NCBI RefSeq assembly: GCF_010977575.1
Contig: NZ_CP048812.1
Location: 3,348,001-3,412,000, forward strand
Direction of reading: 5' to 3'
Length of the DNA: 64,000 bases
Source of the DNA: Halomonas socia
GTDB lineage: Bacteria > Pseudomonadota > Gammaproteobacteria > Pseudomonadales > Halomonadaceae
This document shows positions 20,543 to 29,587 of the stretch, piece by piece (position 1 is the stretch's first letter; the number at the start of each line of letters is the position of its first letter). Below the pieces are notes generated by a model, which was given only the letters and a program-made list of their open reading frames with translations, was not told the DNA's origin and did not search any database. Made by a program: the position numbers and the translations under genes.

Positions 20543-20566
20543 TCGCTCTAGTTGCTGTTGTACTGT

Positions 20567-20590
20567 CGCGGCGCCCTTCGGGGCGCCGCG
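20567..20590 (+). terminator. GC-rich TTCG-loop hairpin, possible terminator
   Basis: CGCGGCGCCC and GGGCGCCGCG pair perfectly around a TTCG tetraloop, 25 bases after the HlyU-family stop. No T-run follows, so termination is unproven. Confidence 0.45.
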
Positions 20591-20682
20591 CGCGTTCGTG
20601 AGCGAAGTGCTATGCGCCTTTTGGCCAAGCGCGCCACGCTGCGGCGGGACGCTACACTGGGGGCACCACCAAGGAGCCTGCC

Positions 20683-21825
20683 ATGCGCCTGCTGCATCGT
20701 GCCTCGCCCTGGCGTGCGCTGTTCGCCGGCGACGCGCCCCCTGATTCCCGCGATTGGCCACCGCTGCTGGCCCCGCTGGCCGATGCCGTGGCCGCACTGG
20801 GGCCGAGGCCGAGCCTTGCCGAGGCCAAGGCGTGGCAGCCGCAGCTGGTCGAGGCACTGAGGCGCCTCGACCTGCCGGCCTGGCGCATCGCCCAGTTGCT
20901 CAGTGACCATAATGACTGGCTCTACCGACAGGCCATCGAGCAAGGCCTGAGTGCCATGCGCGGGTCAGGTTGGGGCGAGCCGCCAGTACGGTTCTGCGTG
21001 CTGACGCTGGGCTCTGGCGCCCGCTGCGAGAGCCTGCTGGGGCCGGACCAGGATAATGCGATGATTGTCGAGGACTACCCGGACAGCGCGCATACCGAGA
21101 TCGACGGCTACTTCCAGGCGCTCGGCGAGCGCATGACCGATACGCTGGATGAGGCCGGTATCCCGCTGTGCAATGGCCACGTCATGGCGCGCTGGCCGAT
21201 GTGGCGCAAGCGCCTCGGTGAGTGGGAGCGTCAGTTGGAGATATGGACCGCCGAGCGCCGCGTCAAACGCGTGCAGCAGGCCAATATTCTGCTTGATTTT
21301 CAAGCCGTCTACGGTGATCCGGCACTGGCAGAGTCGCTGCGCGACCTGGTGGTGGCACTGGTGCCGCGGGCGGCGCTGTTCCTCGACGAGATGGCCAGCC
21401 TGCTGGACGAAACCCCGGTGGCGCTCGACCGGCTCGGGCGTCTGGCCGGTGACGGGGACGGTGCGCCCCACGAGCGCGCCATCAACCTCAAGCGCCAGGG
21501 GCTGCTGCCGCTGACGGGCGGCGTGCGGTTACTGGCACTGCGCCAGGGGTGTCGGGCGCCTGACACCCGCGGCCGGCTCAGCGAGCTGGTGATGGCAGGC
21601 GTGCTGGACGCGGTACGTGCCTCCACCCTGGGCGATGCGCTGGGGCGCCTTCAGGAGCTGGTGCTGGATGCCCAACTGACCAGCCTGGCCGCCGGCCGTG
21701 CCGCCGACGGTTGGGTCGATACGGTGCGGCTCGACGACGCCCAGCGCTTGCTGCTACGCCACGATCTGCAGCAGGTTAGGAGCCTGGTCAAGACGGCGAA
21801 GAGCATGGGCAACAACAATAGGTAA
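20683..21825 (+). CDS. DUF294 nucleotidyltransferase-like protein
   Basis: A 380-residue protein with a DUF294 nucleotidyltransferase domain (GSGARCESLLGPDQDNAMI near residues 110-128; the GS and DxD-type acidic residues of the Pol-beta fold are present) and the DUF294 C-terminal helical domain (about 230-370). Relatives usually carry cyclic-nucleotide or CBS sensor domains in front; here the first 100 residues are helical without such domains. GlnD-like regulation is possible, but the substrate is unknown. AAGGAG precedes ATG 20683. It converges with the EAL-HDOD gene. Confidence 0.78.
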   Translation: MRLLHRASPWRALFAGDAPPDSRDWPPLLAPLADAVAALGPRPSLAEAKAWQPQLVEALRRLDLPAWRIAQLLSDHNDWLYRQAIEQGLSAMRGSGWGEPPVRFCVLTLGSGARCESLLGPDQDNAMIVEDYPDSAHTEIDGYFQALGERMTDTLDEAGIPLCNGHVMARWPMWRKRLGEWERQLEIWTAERRVKRVQQANILLDFQAVYGDPALAESLRDLVVALVPRAALFLDEMASLLDETPVALDRLGRLAGDGDGAPHERAINLKRQGLLPLTGGVRLLALRQGCRAPDTRGRLSELVMAGVLDAVRASTLGDALGRLQELVLDAQLTSLAAGRAADGWVDTVRLDDAQRLLLRHDLQQVRSLVKTAKSMGNNNR

Positions 21826-21832
21826 CGCCGCC

Positions 21833-23065
21833 TCACTGCGCTGCAGATAGCGTCGTCAACAGCTCGAGTGCATCTTGATGTGCCTGCAGGTAGAGGTCGA
21901 AGAGTCGCGGATCTTCACTCTCCGACGACCACTGTCGCATGGCGAAGCACTTCTCGGTGACTTCGATGCGCTGCAAGACCTTGCCATAGGCGCCTTCGCG
22001 GCGGAGTGTGGCTGACATGGTGGCCGAATCGAGTCCAAGGCTGGTTAAAAACTCTTCACCGGGAATGCCAATTAGCAGCTCGGCCGAGGAGAGCAGGCCG
22101 ATGAAGTAAGCGTCCTGACCGTTCAAGCCCTCCTGATTGGCCAACAACTCGCAGGCTTTGGCACGGGTCAGCGCCAGTTCGGCATGTGCTGAGCTGGCGT
22201 TGCTCAGCAGGCCAAACAGGGCCGCCCAACTGGAGAGTTGCTGGAAACCGATTCTGGCTACGACATCGCGTAGCGAGCTGATGGGGGCGAGCTGGCTGAA
22301 GTAGGCGCTGTTGGCGATGCGCGTCAATTTGATGGCCAGCTCAGGGTCGGCTTGTATTAGCGCGATGATGGCATCGATGCTTGGCTCGTTACGGCAGAGG
22401 GCCTGGAGCAGCTGCGTGGCGTATAGGGTGGCGGCGGGCAGTTTCTTGCCATACACGGGAACCGGTCGTGCATAGTAGTAGCCTTGGAAGAGGTCAAAGC
22501 CCATTTGCCGGTATGTGTCGCGTTCCTCCCGAGTTTCCACGCGTTCGGCGATCCACTTGAGGTCCAGGTGCGAGAGCCGTCGTTTGTGCCGTGCCACTTC
22601 CGACGCCTCGAACGAGGAAATATCGACCTTGAGGTAGGATGACAGAGCGAGCAGGGGAGTCCACTCGGGCGTAAAGTTGAAATCGTCGAGGGCGAAACGG
22701 TAGCCCTGCTCATGCAGGCGTCGAACCGCGTCGATCAAGGGCTGGTCAGGCGTGACGCGCTCGACGAGCTCGATCACCACCTGGTCGGGAGACACGGGCA
22801 GGAAATGTGGTGACAGCAATAGTACGGCGGAGACGTTGATGAAGGTCGGCACCTTGGAAAAACTGACCCGCTGCATGATCGCAGTATTGAGGTGGTAGAC
22901 GACTTCGACCGTGGCAACTTCATCGCCGACGTCAAGCGCTCCTAGTCCGGAGTCGCTTCGATAGAGCAGTTCCACCCCGTGAATGTCATCATGGATATCA
23001 AAGATCGGCTGTGAGGCCAGTAGCAGAGTGTTTACGCTAGTTGTTGGTTTGGTTGCTTTGGACAT
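21833..23065 (-). CDS. EAL-HDOD signalling protein
   Basis: A 410-residue protein with an N-terminal EAL-like domain (about 10-205) and a C-terminal HDOD domain (about 210-400). The EAL signature is degenerate (ELLYR in place of ExLxR), though DDF and the later K and E positions remain (ALDDFNF, LKVDIS, AERVET). It is therefore probably not an active c-di-GMP phosphodiesterase but a sensor or adaptor. Similar EAL-HDOD proteins (CdgJ in Vibrio, YuxH type) affect motility and biofilm. The role here is inferred from the family. Confidence 0.85.
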   Translation of the reverse strand: MSKATKPTTSVNTLLLASQPIFDIHDDIHGVELLYRSDSGLGALDVGDEVATVEVVYHLNTAIMQRVSFSKVPTFINVSAVLLLSPHFLPVSPDQVVIELVERVTPDQPLIDAVRRLHEQGYRFALDDFNFTPEWTPLLALSSYLKVDISSFEASEVARHKRRLSHLDLKWIAERVETREERDTYRQMGFDLFQGYYYARPVPVYGKKLPAATLYATQLLQALCRNEPSIDAIIALIQADPELAIKLTRIANSAYFSQLAPISSLRDVVARIGFQQLSSWAALFGLLSNASSAHAELALTRAKACELLANQEGLNGQDAYFIGLLSSAELLIGIPGEEFLTSLGLDSATMSATLRREGAYGKVLQRIEVTEKCFAMRQWSSESEDPRLFDLYLQAHQDALELLTTLSAAQ

Positions 23066-23143
23066 TCCGTTGGCCTCGAGTTAGCACGCCAAACGTTATA
23101 TCGACTCTTCCCGCGTCTTCTTTAACCGGGGTCAGGAAATAGC

Positions 23144-25894
23144 TTAGCTGTCGAGGGGCTGCTGGCGGTCTCCTGGGCGTGCCTCTGGCAGTTCCATCAC
23201 CAGGCAGGCGCCGTCCAGGGTGGGGGCGTCCTCGACCCACAGGCGACCGCCGAGGTGGGCGACGATGCCGCGGCTGATGGGCAGGCCCAGGCCGCTGCCG
23301 CGGGGGCGCCCGCGGGCCTTGCCGCTGTCGTGCTGCTGCTTGATCTGATGGAACTTCTCGAATACCCGCTCTCGCTCCTCGGTGCTGATCCCCGGGCCGT
23401 TGTCCTCTACCGCCAGGCACCACTGCTGCTTGTGGCGCCACAGGTGCAGGCGCACCCGCGCGGCGTGCTCGTCGGCAAACTTGCTGGCGTTGTCGAGCAG
23501 GTTGATGATCACCTGTTCGAGGCGGTCCGGGTCGCCGATCACCCAGGCCTCATCGGCCTCGATGTCGACGCTCAGCGTCACGCCACGCTCCTCCTGCACG
23601 CGCTGCACCGCGGCCACGCTCTGGCGTGCCAGGGCGGCGAGATCCAGCAACTGGGGATTGAGGGTCAAACGCCCGCTCTCGAGGCGTGCCAGGTCGAGGA
23701 TCTCCTCGATCAGCCGCGACAGCCGCTGGCTCTCCAGCACCATCACATCGAGGAAGTGGGCGCGCTTGTCGTCGGGCAGCGCATGACCGTCGCGCAGGAT
23801 TTCGGCGAAGGCGCGAATCGAGGTCAAGGGCGTGCGCAGCTCGTGGCTGACCATGGCGACGAACTCGTCCTTGAGGCGGTCGAGTTCGCGCAGCCGCTCG
23901 TTGGCGGCGCGCAGCTCCTCGCCGATGCGCGCCAGCTCGGCGGACTTCTGCTCCAGGCGGCGGTTGTACTCGAGGGTCTGGGAGGTGGTGTCGAGGATGC
24001 TCAGCACGGCTTCCAGATCGAGCGCTTCGCCGCGCACCACCGAGTTGATCAGCACCCGCGCCGAGGCGCTGCCCAGCGCCCCGGTCAGGGCCTGCTCGGC
24101 GCTGGCGATGACCTCGGAGGGTACCGCCTGCTGGTCGTCGTCGTGCTGGCCGGCGAACACCCGCGCCGCCGCCGCCGCCCCCAGGTAGCGGGCCAGTAGC
24201 GCTTCCAGCTCGCCGCGGGTGGTCTGGCCCTGCCACAGGCTGGCGTAGCTGAGTCCGGAGTTGAGGGCCTCGGTAAAGAGTGCTGCCTGGGTCTGCTCGA
24301 GACGGCTTTGGCGCGTGAACAGCGACACTCCTACCAGTACGCCGACGTTGGCCAGCAGGCTCCACAGCAGCGAGTGGCTGTAGATATCGGCATTCTCGAG
24401 GCCGAACAGGGCATAGGGGCGCAGCCAGGCGATGCCCAGCGGACCGGCCTCGACGAAGCCGGGGTCGAGCCAGCCGGACTGGGCGAAGCCGGGCAGCAGC
24501 AGGGTATAGACCCACACCAGGAAACCGGCGATCAGGCCGAAGGTGGCGCCGAGGCGGGTCGCGCCGCGCCAGTAGAGGCCGAGCAGCAGCGCCGGTGCGA
24601 ACTGGCAGGCGGCGGCGAACGACACCAGGCCGATGGTGACCAGGCTGTAGGAGTCGCCGACCAGCGCGTGGTAGAGGTAGCCGAGCAGCAGGATCAGTAC
24701 GATGGCGACCCGGCGAATACCCAGTAGCCAGCCGGTGAGTTCGATCTGCGAGCCGAGGTGCAAACGCGAGGAGCGCAGCAGCAGCGGCATCACCAGATGG
24801 TTGCTGACCATGGTCGAAAGGGCGATGGTCTCGACGATGACCATGCCGGTGGCCGCCGACAGCCCACCGATGAAGACCAGCAGCGGCAGCCCCTCGAGGC
24901 CCGCCGAGAGCGGCAGGGTGAGCACGAAGCTATCGGGGTCACTGGCGCCGTTGCCGATCAGCATGCCCGCCATGGCGATGGGGATCACGAACAGGTTGAT
25001 GGCCAGCAGGTAGAGTGGGAACAGCCAACTGGCGCGTTTCAGATGGCGCTCGTCGACGTTTTCCACCACCAGCACCTGGAACTGGCGGGGCAGGGTCAGG
25101 AAGGCCAGGAACGCCAGCACCAGGGTGCCGACCCAGCCCAAGGCGCCGCCGGGTACGGCGTCGAGGCTCAGTGCATCGACCAGTGCTGGATGCTCGGCGG
25201 TTCGCGCGAACAGGTCGGCGGGGCCGTGGAACAGCACGAACACCGTGAATATGCCCACCGCCAGGAAGGCCACCAGCTTGACCAGCGACTCGAAGGCAAT
25301 CGCCGCGACCATGCCCTCGTGACGCTCGCTGGCGTCGAGGTGGCGGGTGCCGAACAGGATGATGAACACCGCCAGCACCAGCGCCACCCAGAACGACTTG
25401 TCGATCCAGAAGCTTTCCTCGGCAAGCCGCAGTTCGGGCGGTGCCGGGTAGTTGACCAGCACTGCATGGCTCAGGGTGATGGCCTTGAGCTGCAGGGCAA
25501 TATAGGGGGTGATGCCGATCAGCGCGATCAGCGTGACCAGTGCGCCGAGGCTGCCGCTCTTGCCGTAGCGGGCGCTGATGAAGTCGGCGATGGAGGTGAT
25601 GCGCTGGGCGCGGGCGATGCGCACCATCTTGCGGATCAGGAATGGCGCGGCGAGCATCGCCAGGGTCGGGCCGAGGTAGATCAGCAGGAAGCTGGGGCCG
25701 TGCTCGGCGGCGCGGCCGACGCTGCCGTAGAAAGTCCAGGCGGTGCAATAGACGGCGATCGACAGCGCATAGATGGTCGGCGAGCCGATCAGCGAACGGC
25801 CCTGCTCGGCGCGGCGGTCGCCCCAGGCGGCGATCACGAACAGCAGCGCCAGGTAGCCGAAGGCCACCGTCAATACCAGCGGCTCGGCCCTCAT
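23144..25894 (-). CDS. Sodium/solute-symporter-type sensor histidine kinase (CbrA/CrbS-like)
   Basis: A 916-residue membrane protein joining a solute:sodium symporter (SSS) domain of about 13 helices (residues 1-510) to a linker, a coiled coil, HisKA (His in VAMVSHELRTP near 683) and HATPase (N box NLLDNASKFAD near 800, then GSGLGLPISRG). Such fusions include CbrA (histidine and C/N balance) and CrbS/MxtR (acetate use). No acs or CrbR gene is seen here. ATG 25894 overlaps the previous stop (ATGA). It ends a four-gene coupled operon whose first gene is a stand-alone receiver, its plausible partner. Confidence 0.9.
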   Translation of the reverse strand: MRAEPLVLTVAFGYLALLFVIAAWGDRRAEQGRSLIGSPTIYALSIAVYCTAWTFYGSVGRAAEHGPSFLLIYLGPTLAMLAAPFLIRKMVRIARAQRITSIADFISARYGKSGSLGALVTLIALIGITPYIALQLKAITLSHAVLVNYPAPPELRLAEESFWIDKSFWVALVLAVFIILFGTRHLDASERHEGMVAAIAFESLVKLVAFLAVGIFTVFVLFHGPADLFARTAEHPALVDALSLDAVPGGALGWVGTLVLAFLAFLTLPRQFQVLVVENVDERHLKRASWLFPLYLLAINLFVIPIAMAGMLIGNGASDPDSFVLTLPLSAGLEGLPLLVFIGGLSAATGMVIVETIALSTMVSNHLVMPLLLRSSRLHLGSQIELTGWLLGIRRVAIVLILLLGYLYHALVGDSYSLVTIGLVSFAAACQFAPALLLGLYWRGATRLGATFGLIAGFLVWVYTLLLPGFAQSGWLDPGFVEAGPLGIAWLRPYALFGLENADIYSHSLLWSLLANVGVLVGVSLFTRQSRLEQTQAALFTEALNSGLSYASLWQGQTTRGELEALLARYLGAAAAARVFAGQHDDDQQAVPSEVIASAEQALTGALGSASARVLINSVVRGEALDLEAVLSILDTTSQTLEYNRRLEQKSAELARIGEELRAANERLRELDRLKDEFVAMVSHELRTPLTSIRAFAEILRDGHALPDDKRAHFLDVMVLESQRLSRLIEEILDLARLESGRLTLNPQLLDLAALARQSVAAVQRVQEERGVTLSVDIEADEAWVIGDPDRLEQVIINLLDNASKFADEHAARVRLHLWRHKQQWCLAVEDNGPGISTEERERVFEKFHQIKQQHDSGKARGRPRGSGLGLPISRGIVAHLGGRLWVEDAPTLDGACLVMELPEARPGDRQQPLDS

Positions 25895-26163
25895 CGCGAC
25901 CCTCGCGGCGGCTCGGCGGGCGGTGCGCTGGATTGGCGCTGCTGTGTGGCGTCGTCGCTGCGCCCGCCAGGTTCGTGGCGATGCTCGAGCAGCCAGGCGG
26001 CCAGCGCGATCACCAGCGCCCAGGCAATGAACAGGTAGAGCGGCAGCCACGACAGGCCGTTAGCGGCTGGGCGGTCGGCGACCAGGATCAGTGGCGGGCT
26101 GAACAGCACCAGCGCGACGCCGATCAGGGCGATCAGCCGCTCGCCGAGGCGTGGCGTCTTCAT
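25891..26163 (-). CDS. Small two-helix membrane protein
   Basis: A 90-residue protein with two membrane helices (about 9-29 and 38-60), a short linker with LPLYLFIAWAL, and a charged, Pro-rich cytoplasmic tail. It matches the small membrane proteins often found just before SSS-type kinases. Its start and stop both overlap neighbours by four bases (ATGA), so translation is coupled to the exonuclease gene before and the kinase gene after. It may assist the transporter part. No tested function is known to me. Confidence 0.75.
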   Translation of the reverse strand: MKTPRLGERLIALIGVALVLFSPPLILVADRPAANGLSWLPLYLFIAWALVIALAAWLLEHRHEPGGRSDDATQQRQSSAPPAEPPRGSR

Positions 26164-28240
26164 GCGCTGGCGTCCTCACGATCGAAGGCCCCGGCCTGCA
26201 GGGTCAGCGCTTCCTGCAGGGTGATCACGCCGCGCGCCTCCAGGCGTGGCAGTAGTGCCAGCCATAGCTCGGCGGTGAGGCGGGCATCGCCCAGTGCGGT
26301 ATGCCGGGCGCCCTCGGGCACGCTGAGGTCGAAACGGCTGGCCAGGCTGTCAAGGTCGTGGCCGTCGAGGCTGGGATCGAGTGCCCGCGATAGCAGCAGG
26401 GTGTCGAGCACCGGCAGTTGGAAGTCGACGCCGGCGCCGGGTGGCTGGATCGCCAGCAGGTCGAAGGCGGCGTTGTGGGCCAGCAGCACTGCCTCGCCGA
26501 TGTAGCGGCGAAAGCGCGGCAGCACCACATGCAGCGGCGGGGCGCCGGCCACGTCGGCATCGCGCAGGCCGTGGATGACGGTGCTGGCCGGCGGAATCGG
26601 GCGGCCGGGGTCGACGCGCGCATCGAAGGTGTCGTCGGCCAGCAGGCGGGCGTTGACCACCCGGCAGGCGCCGAGGCTGATTACCGTATCGCCACGGCGC
26701 AACTCGAGCCCGGTGGTCTCGGTATCGAAGGCAACGATCTCCAGCGCGCGCAGCGAGCAGGCGGCCAGCTCGGCATCCGGCGGTGGCAGGTCGGCGATGC
26801 CGAAGTCGTGGAACTCCGGACGCGGCGCCTTGTGGGCGGCGGGGGCGCCAACCCGCTCCACCGCAGGCAGCGGCAGGCGCAGTCGGGCGTGCTTACCGTC
26901 GGCGTCGGCCAGGCTCCAGGCGTCGCTGCCGTGCTGCAGCAGCAGCTCGCCGATGCTCGGCGCCAGCGGCAGGCTCTGCAGGCGCTGGTCGTGCCACTCG
27001 GCCAGGGTGCGCTGGGGCAGCGGCGCACCGCGCCAGATCAGGTCGAGATAGACGCGGCGATTGCCCAGGCACAGTTCGCCTTCCAGGGCATGGCCGCCGG
27101 TGGCTTGGTGGAGCCGCTCGAGCAGCGCCTCGAGCAGCGCCAGCAGCGCCGGGGCATCGCCCTTGAACCAGGCCGGCATGCCGATCGGCGTGACCCGAGG
27201 CAGGGCGGGCAGGTGGTCGAGGCGCTCGTTGAGCGACTGCCAGAGATCGTTGGACCACAGCGGCACCAGGCGCTCGCCCTGCTGCTGCAGGTCGTCGATG
27301 CGCTGGCCGAGGCGTTCGATCTCGGCGGTCAGCGCACGACTCTCTTCGTCGATGACGACGCTGATGCGGGTGCGTAGATCGCCGGCCTCGGCGTGCTGAG
27401 CGTCCAGTCGAGTCAGGGTCTCGGCGGCACTGGCAAGACCTGCACCGTGACGGCGCAGGGCCGGGAGCAGTTCGCCGAGGGCGGCACGGGTGTGACTCTC
27501 GTCGGTGAGGCTGGCGGTGGTGTCGGTCAGCGTGATCAGGGTCTCGCCCTGGCTCTGGGGCACTCGCTTGAGCAGGCAACGCAGCCAGCGCTCGTCACTG
27601 GGCACCAGCAGCTCGCGGGGTGCGCCGTCGTCGGGCAGTCTGGCCAGGGCATCCTGCAGGCTGGCGACGCCGATCAGCCCTTCCAGGCGTTTGCCAAGGC
27701 CGAGCCCGGGGTGGCCGTCGAACAGCGTCTCGGCGGCGTGATTGAACAGCAGCAGGCGACGGTGCTGGTCGCACAGCAGCAGCGGCATCTCCAGCACCTG
27801 TAGTAGCGACTCCAGCTCGAGGCGGATGCGTGCCGCGCTGCGCGCGCCCTCGGTGTGGGCGGTGGCCAACAGCTGGCGGTCCTGGCGCCAGCCATCGCGC
27901 AGCCTTACCAGGTCGGGGCCGAGCCCCTTGAGCCAGCCCTCGGGGGGTAGTCATCGCGGGCATCGGGATTGGCCGCCAGGCGCGCCATCTGCACCTGCAG
28001 ATGGCGTAGCGGGGTGAACAGGCGACGTTCGAGCACCAGTCCCAGCAGTAGTACCAGCACCCCGCCACCCAGGCTGCCGGCCCACAGTCCTGCCCGCTGC
28101 AGGCCATGGGGTGCCAGTTCGGCATCCAACCACAGCGCCAGCAGGGCGCCGCTGAAGAACGCCACGCCGCTGACCAGCAGCCAGATGCCGATCAGCCGCT
28201 GGCGGCGGGGCAGGTGGCCAGGCACAGGACGCGGTGCCAT
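26160..28240 (-). pseudogene. Membrane HAMP/PAS protein with DEDDh 3'-5' exonuclease domain, frameshifted
   Basis: One gene read in two frames. The first (from ATG 28240) has two membrane helices and a HAMP-like segment and ends early. The second continues with a PAS-like domain (MPLLLCDQHRRLLLFN) and a C-terminal DnaQ-type exonuclease: VAFDTETTGL, AHNAAFDLL and HTALGDARL give the DEDDh residues. Adding one C at the G6 run 27942-27947 restores EGWLKGLGPDLVRLRDGW and a 693-residue protein. The start overlaps the receiver-gene stop (TGATG). A sensor-coupled exonuclease before an SSS kinase recurs in gammaproteobacteria; its substrate is unknown. Confidence 0.82.
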
Positions 28241-28611
28241 CAGCGCGCCTCGCCGAGCAGGCCCTGTACCTTGTCGACCAGTGCCTGGGTGGAGAACGGC
28301 TTGGTGATGTAGTCGTCGGCGCCCAGCGCCAGGCCCTTCTCGCGCTCCACTTCGCGCCCGTGGGCGGTCAGCATGATGATCGGCAGCTTGGCGTGGGCGG
28401 GGTCGGCGCGTAGCTGCTCGAGCACGTCGAAGCCGCTGATGCCGGGCAGGCTGATATCCAGCAGAATCAGGTCGGGGGCGCCGTCGACAACGCTTTTCAG
28501 GGCGCTTTCGCCATCCTCGGCGGTGACCACGTCGAATCCCGCCTGCTGCATCAGAAATTCCAGTGACAGGACGATGTTGGGTTCATCGTCCACCACCAGT
28601 ACCTTGGCCAT
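28240..28611 (-). CDS. Single-domain response regulator
   Basis: A 123-residue CheY-like receiver with no output domain. It has the acidic pair (VVDDEPN, residues 6-12), the phospho-acceptor Asp in LILLDISLPG (about 53), Thr in MLTAHG and Lys in ADDYITKPFS. It is the first gene of the operon leading to the SSS histidine kinase and is the likely phosphate acceptor. Its TGA overlaps the next ATG by one base. Confidence 0.93.
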   Translation of the reverse strand: MAKVLVVDDEPNIVLSLEFLMQQAGFDVVTAEDGESALKSVVDGAPDLILLDISLPGISGFDVLEQLRADPAHAKLPIIMLTAHGREVEREKGLALGADDYITKPFSTQALVDKVQGLLGEAR

Positions 28612-28706
28612 GGCGGCTCCCCCTTCTGCGATGGCGTATCTGTTGCCTGCAGTCTAGTGGGGCGGCCAGGGGAGGGGAAAGACGACCTTGGCAGGAGGTG
28701 GTAGGG

Positions 28707-29063
28707 TTGAGCCCCCATTCCATCGACATGGAGCGCTTCGACGATGACGGCAAGCTGGCGCCGGCGCTGATCAGGCCAATCGGTAAACTGCTGGGGCAGG
28801 GTGTGCAGCAGAAGTTTCTCGATCCACAGCTCCAGGCTCTACTCGCGCTGTGGGAAGCCGAGCTTACGCGCTCGGCGTGGTTTGCCGGTGACGCCTTCAG
28901 CGCCGCGGATATCCAGATGAGCTTCCCGCTGCTGGCCGCCGAAATGCGCCATGGCCTCGGCGACTATCCGGCACTGCAGGCTGCTCTGGCGCGCATTCGC
29001 GAGCGGCCGGCCTATCAGCGCACGGTGGCGCAGATCGGCGAGTTCTCCTCGCCCGGCCGCTGA
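28707..29063 (+). pseudogene. Glutathione S-transferase remnant (C-terminal half)
   Basis: About 118 residues matching only the helical C-terminal domain of a GST (LTRSAWFAGDAFSAADIQMSFPL, then PALQAALARIRERPAYQR). The thioredoxin-like N-terminal domain, which binds glutathione, is absent. Only 95 bases separate this from the divergent receiver gene, so the missing half is not nearby in another frame. A TTG at 28707 has AGGAGG upstream and could still be translated; ATG 28728 is another option. It is probably a decayed gene left by a rearrangement. Confidence 0.72.
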
Positions 29064-29067
29064 GGCA

Positions 29068-29346
29068 CTACTTGCTGTTGCCGTTGGCTTGGGTGAAACG
29101 CGGTGCCAGCGGCCCCAGCCATAGCCACACCTGTACCACCACCAACAGCGGCATCAGCCACACCGGCGCACCGGTTACCGACAGCAGGATGCGGTAGATG
29201 AAGAAGGCGGTGATACCCGCCAGTAGACCCACCAGCGGGAACAGGAAGGGCCGCTGGTAGCCTGGGCGGCGGCTGAGGCGAAACAGCGAGCCGGTGAAGG
29301 CACCGAAGGCGGCGGACATGGCCAGGAGAGTCCAGAATGCATCCAT
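29068..29346 (-). CDS. Small membrane protein, unknown
   Basis: A 92-residue protein with three hydrophobic segments (about 5-22, 32-52 and 60-80) and a polar C-terminus. GAGG lies about seven bases before the ATG. It converges with the GST remnant and diverges from cstA. No family recognised. Confidence 0.65.
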   Translation of the reverse strand: MDAFWTLLAMSAAFGAFTGSLFRLSRRPGYQRPFLFPLVGLLAGITAFFIYRILLSVTGAPVWLMPLLVVVQVWLWLGPLAPRFTQANGNSK

Positions 29347-29587
29347 GAGGAGGCCTCTTCGCGATGAGGGCGGGCCATCGCCGTTGGCGATGTCTATATT
29401 GGCAGCGTATCGTCGCCATCTGGCGGTTGCCTTTCGACCTTCGATGTAATTTGCTCAGAAACGCCTTGCCCGTGATGGATTTATCGATAGTCAGACGCCA
29501 TCATTGGCGCGGCGAGTAACTGCCCGATAAAAACGAGATGACGGAAAACCGCCGCATGGGGTTTTCCCAGTGCAAGGAGCCTCTCTC

